From Bacillota bacterium (GTDB lineage Bacteria > Bacillota > DSM-12270 > Thermacetogeniales > Thermacetogeniaceae), in contig DAOURU010000086.1 in the NCBI GenBank assembly GCA_030627585.1, forward strand, positions 1 through 5,635: a stretch of 5,635 nt of DNA, written 5' to 3'. Position 1 is the stretch's first letter. Each line of letters opens with the position of its first letter. The translations under genes were made by a program, and so were the position numbers. The notes under the pieces are model-generated. The model was not told where the DNA came from. It saw only the letters and a list, made by a program, of their open reading frames with translations, and did no database searches. Positions 5,635 through 5,635 of the stretch are shown one piece after another.

Positions 5635-5635
5635 A

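Overview
The window looks like a chromosomal accessory region of an anaerobic, possibly thermophilic Firmicute of the clostridial/Peptococcaceae kind. This is inferred, not proven. It rests on strong AGGAGG-type ribosome binding sites, a textbook SigA promoter, frequent TTG/GTG starts and the gene families present. No RNA gene, CRISPR array or replication origin is visible.

Left part, plus strand (1-1502). The window opens inside a gene for an endonuclease III-like HhH-GPD DNA glycosylase with an intact four-cysteine iron-sulfur motif but Glu where the lyase Lys would sit. Next is a CPBP-family membrane protease with all three catalytic motifs. Its natural-looking N-terminus lies in a frame out of register with the ATG that has the good ribosome binding site, so the gene has either a one-base lesion at its start or a sequencing error.

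Middle part, plus strand (1503-2890). An AT-rich spacer carries a strong extended -10 promoter and a leader hairpin. They precede a 239-residue protein made of helix-turn-helix modules, resembling the DNA-binding half of an IS630-type transposase. Immediately after its stop, in the +1 frame past a run of eight A, a further IS630-type DNA-binding segment continues. It is broken by an in-frame stop at 2614 and ends before any DDE catalytic domain. The block is best read as a decayed transposon gene, or an old IS remnant with a still intact first ORF.

Junction (2890-3242). This is about 350 bases of GC-rich sequence with small inverted repeats and no convincing gene. It separates the IS remnant from a class II glutamine amidotransferase gene cut off after about 79 residues. 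The junction ends at a 19-base palindrome.

Right part, minus strand (3213-5635). Read leftward from the right edge, this is a compact cluster: a D12-class adenine-N6 DNA methyltransferase, a small Mrr_N-like winged-helix protein with an N-terminal coiled coil, and the truncated amidotransferase. It resembles a restriction-modification or defence-type island, but no nuclease is seen in the window. The methyltransferase frame appears to continue upstream through a one-base frameshift near 5525 into coding sequence that runs off the right edge. The repeated damage (two transposase lesions, the CPBP start, the methyltransferase 5' end, the amidotransferase truncation) suggests a decaying island, unless some of the one-base lesions are assembly errors.
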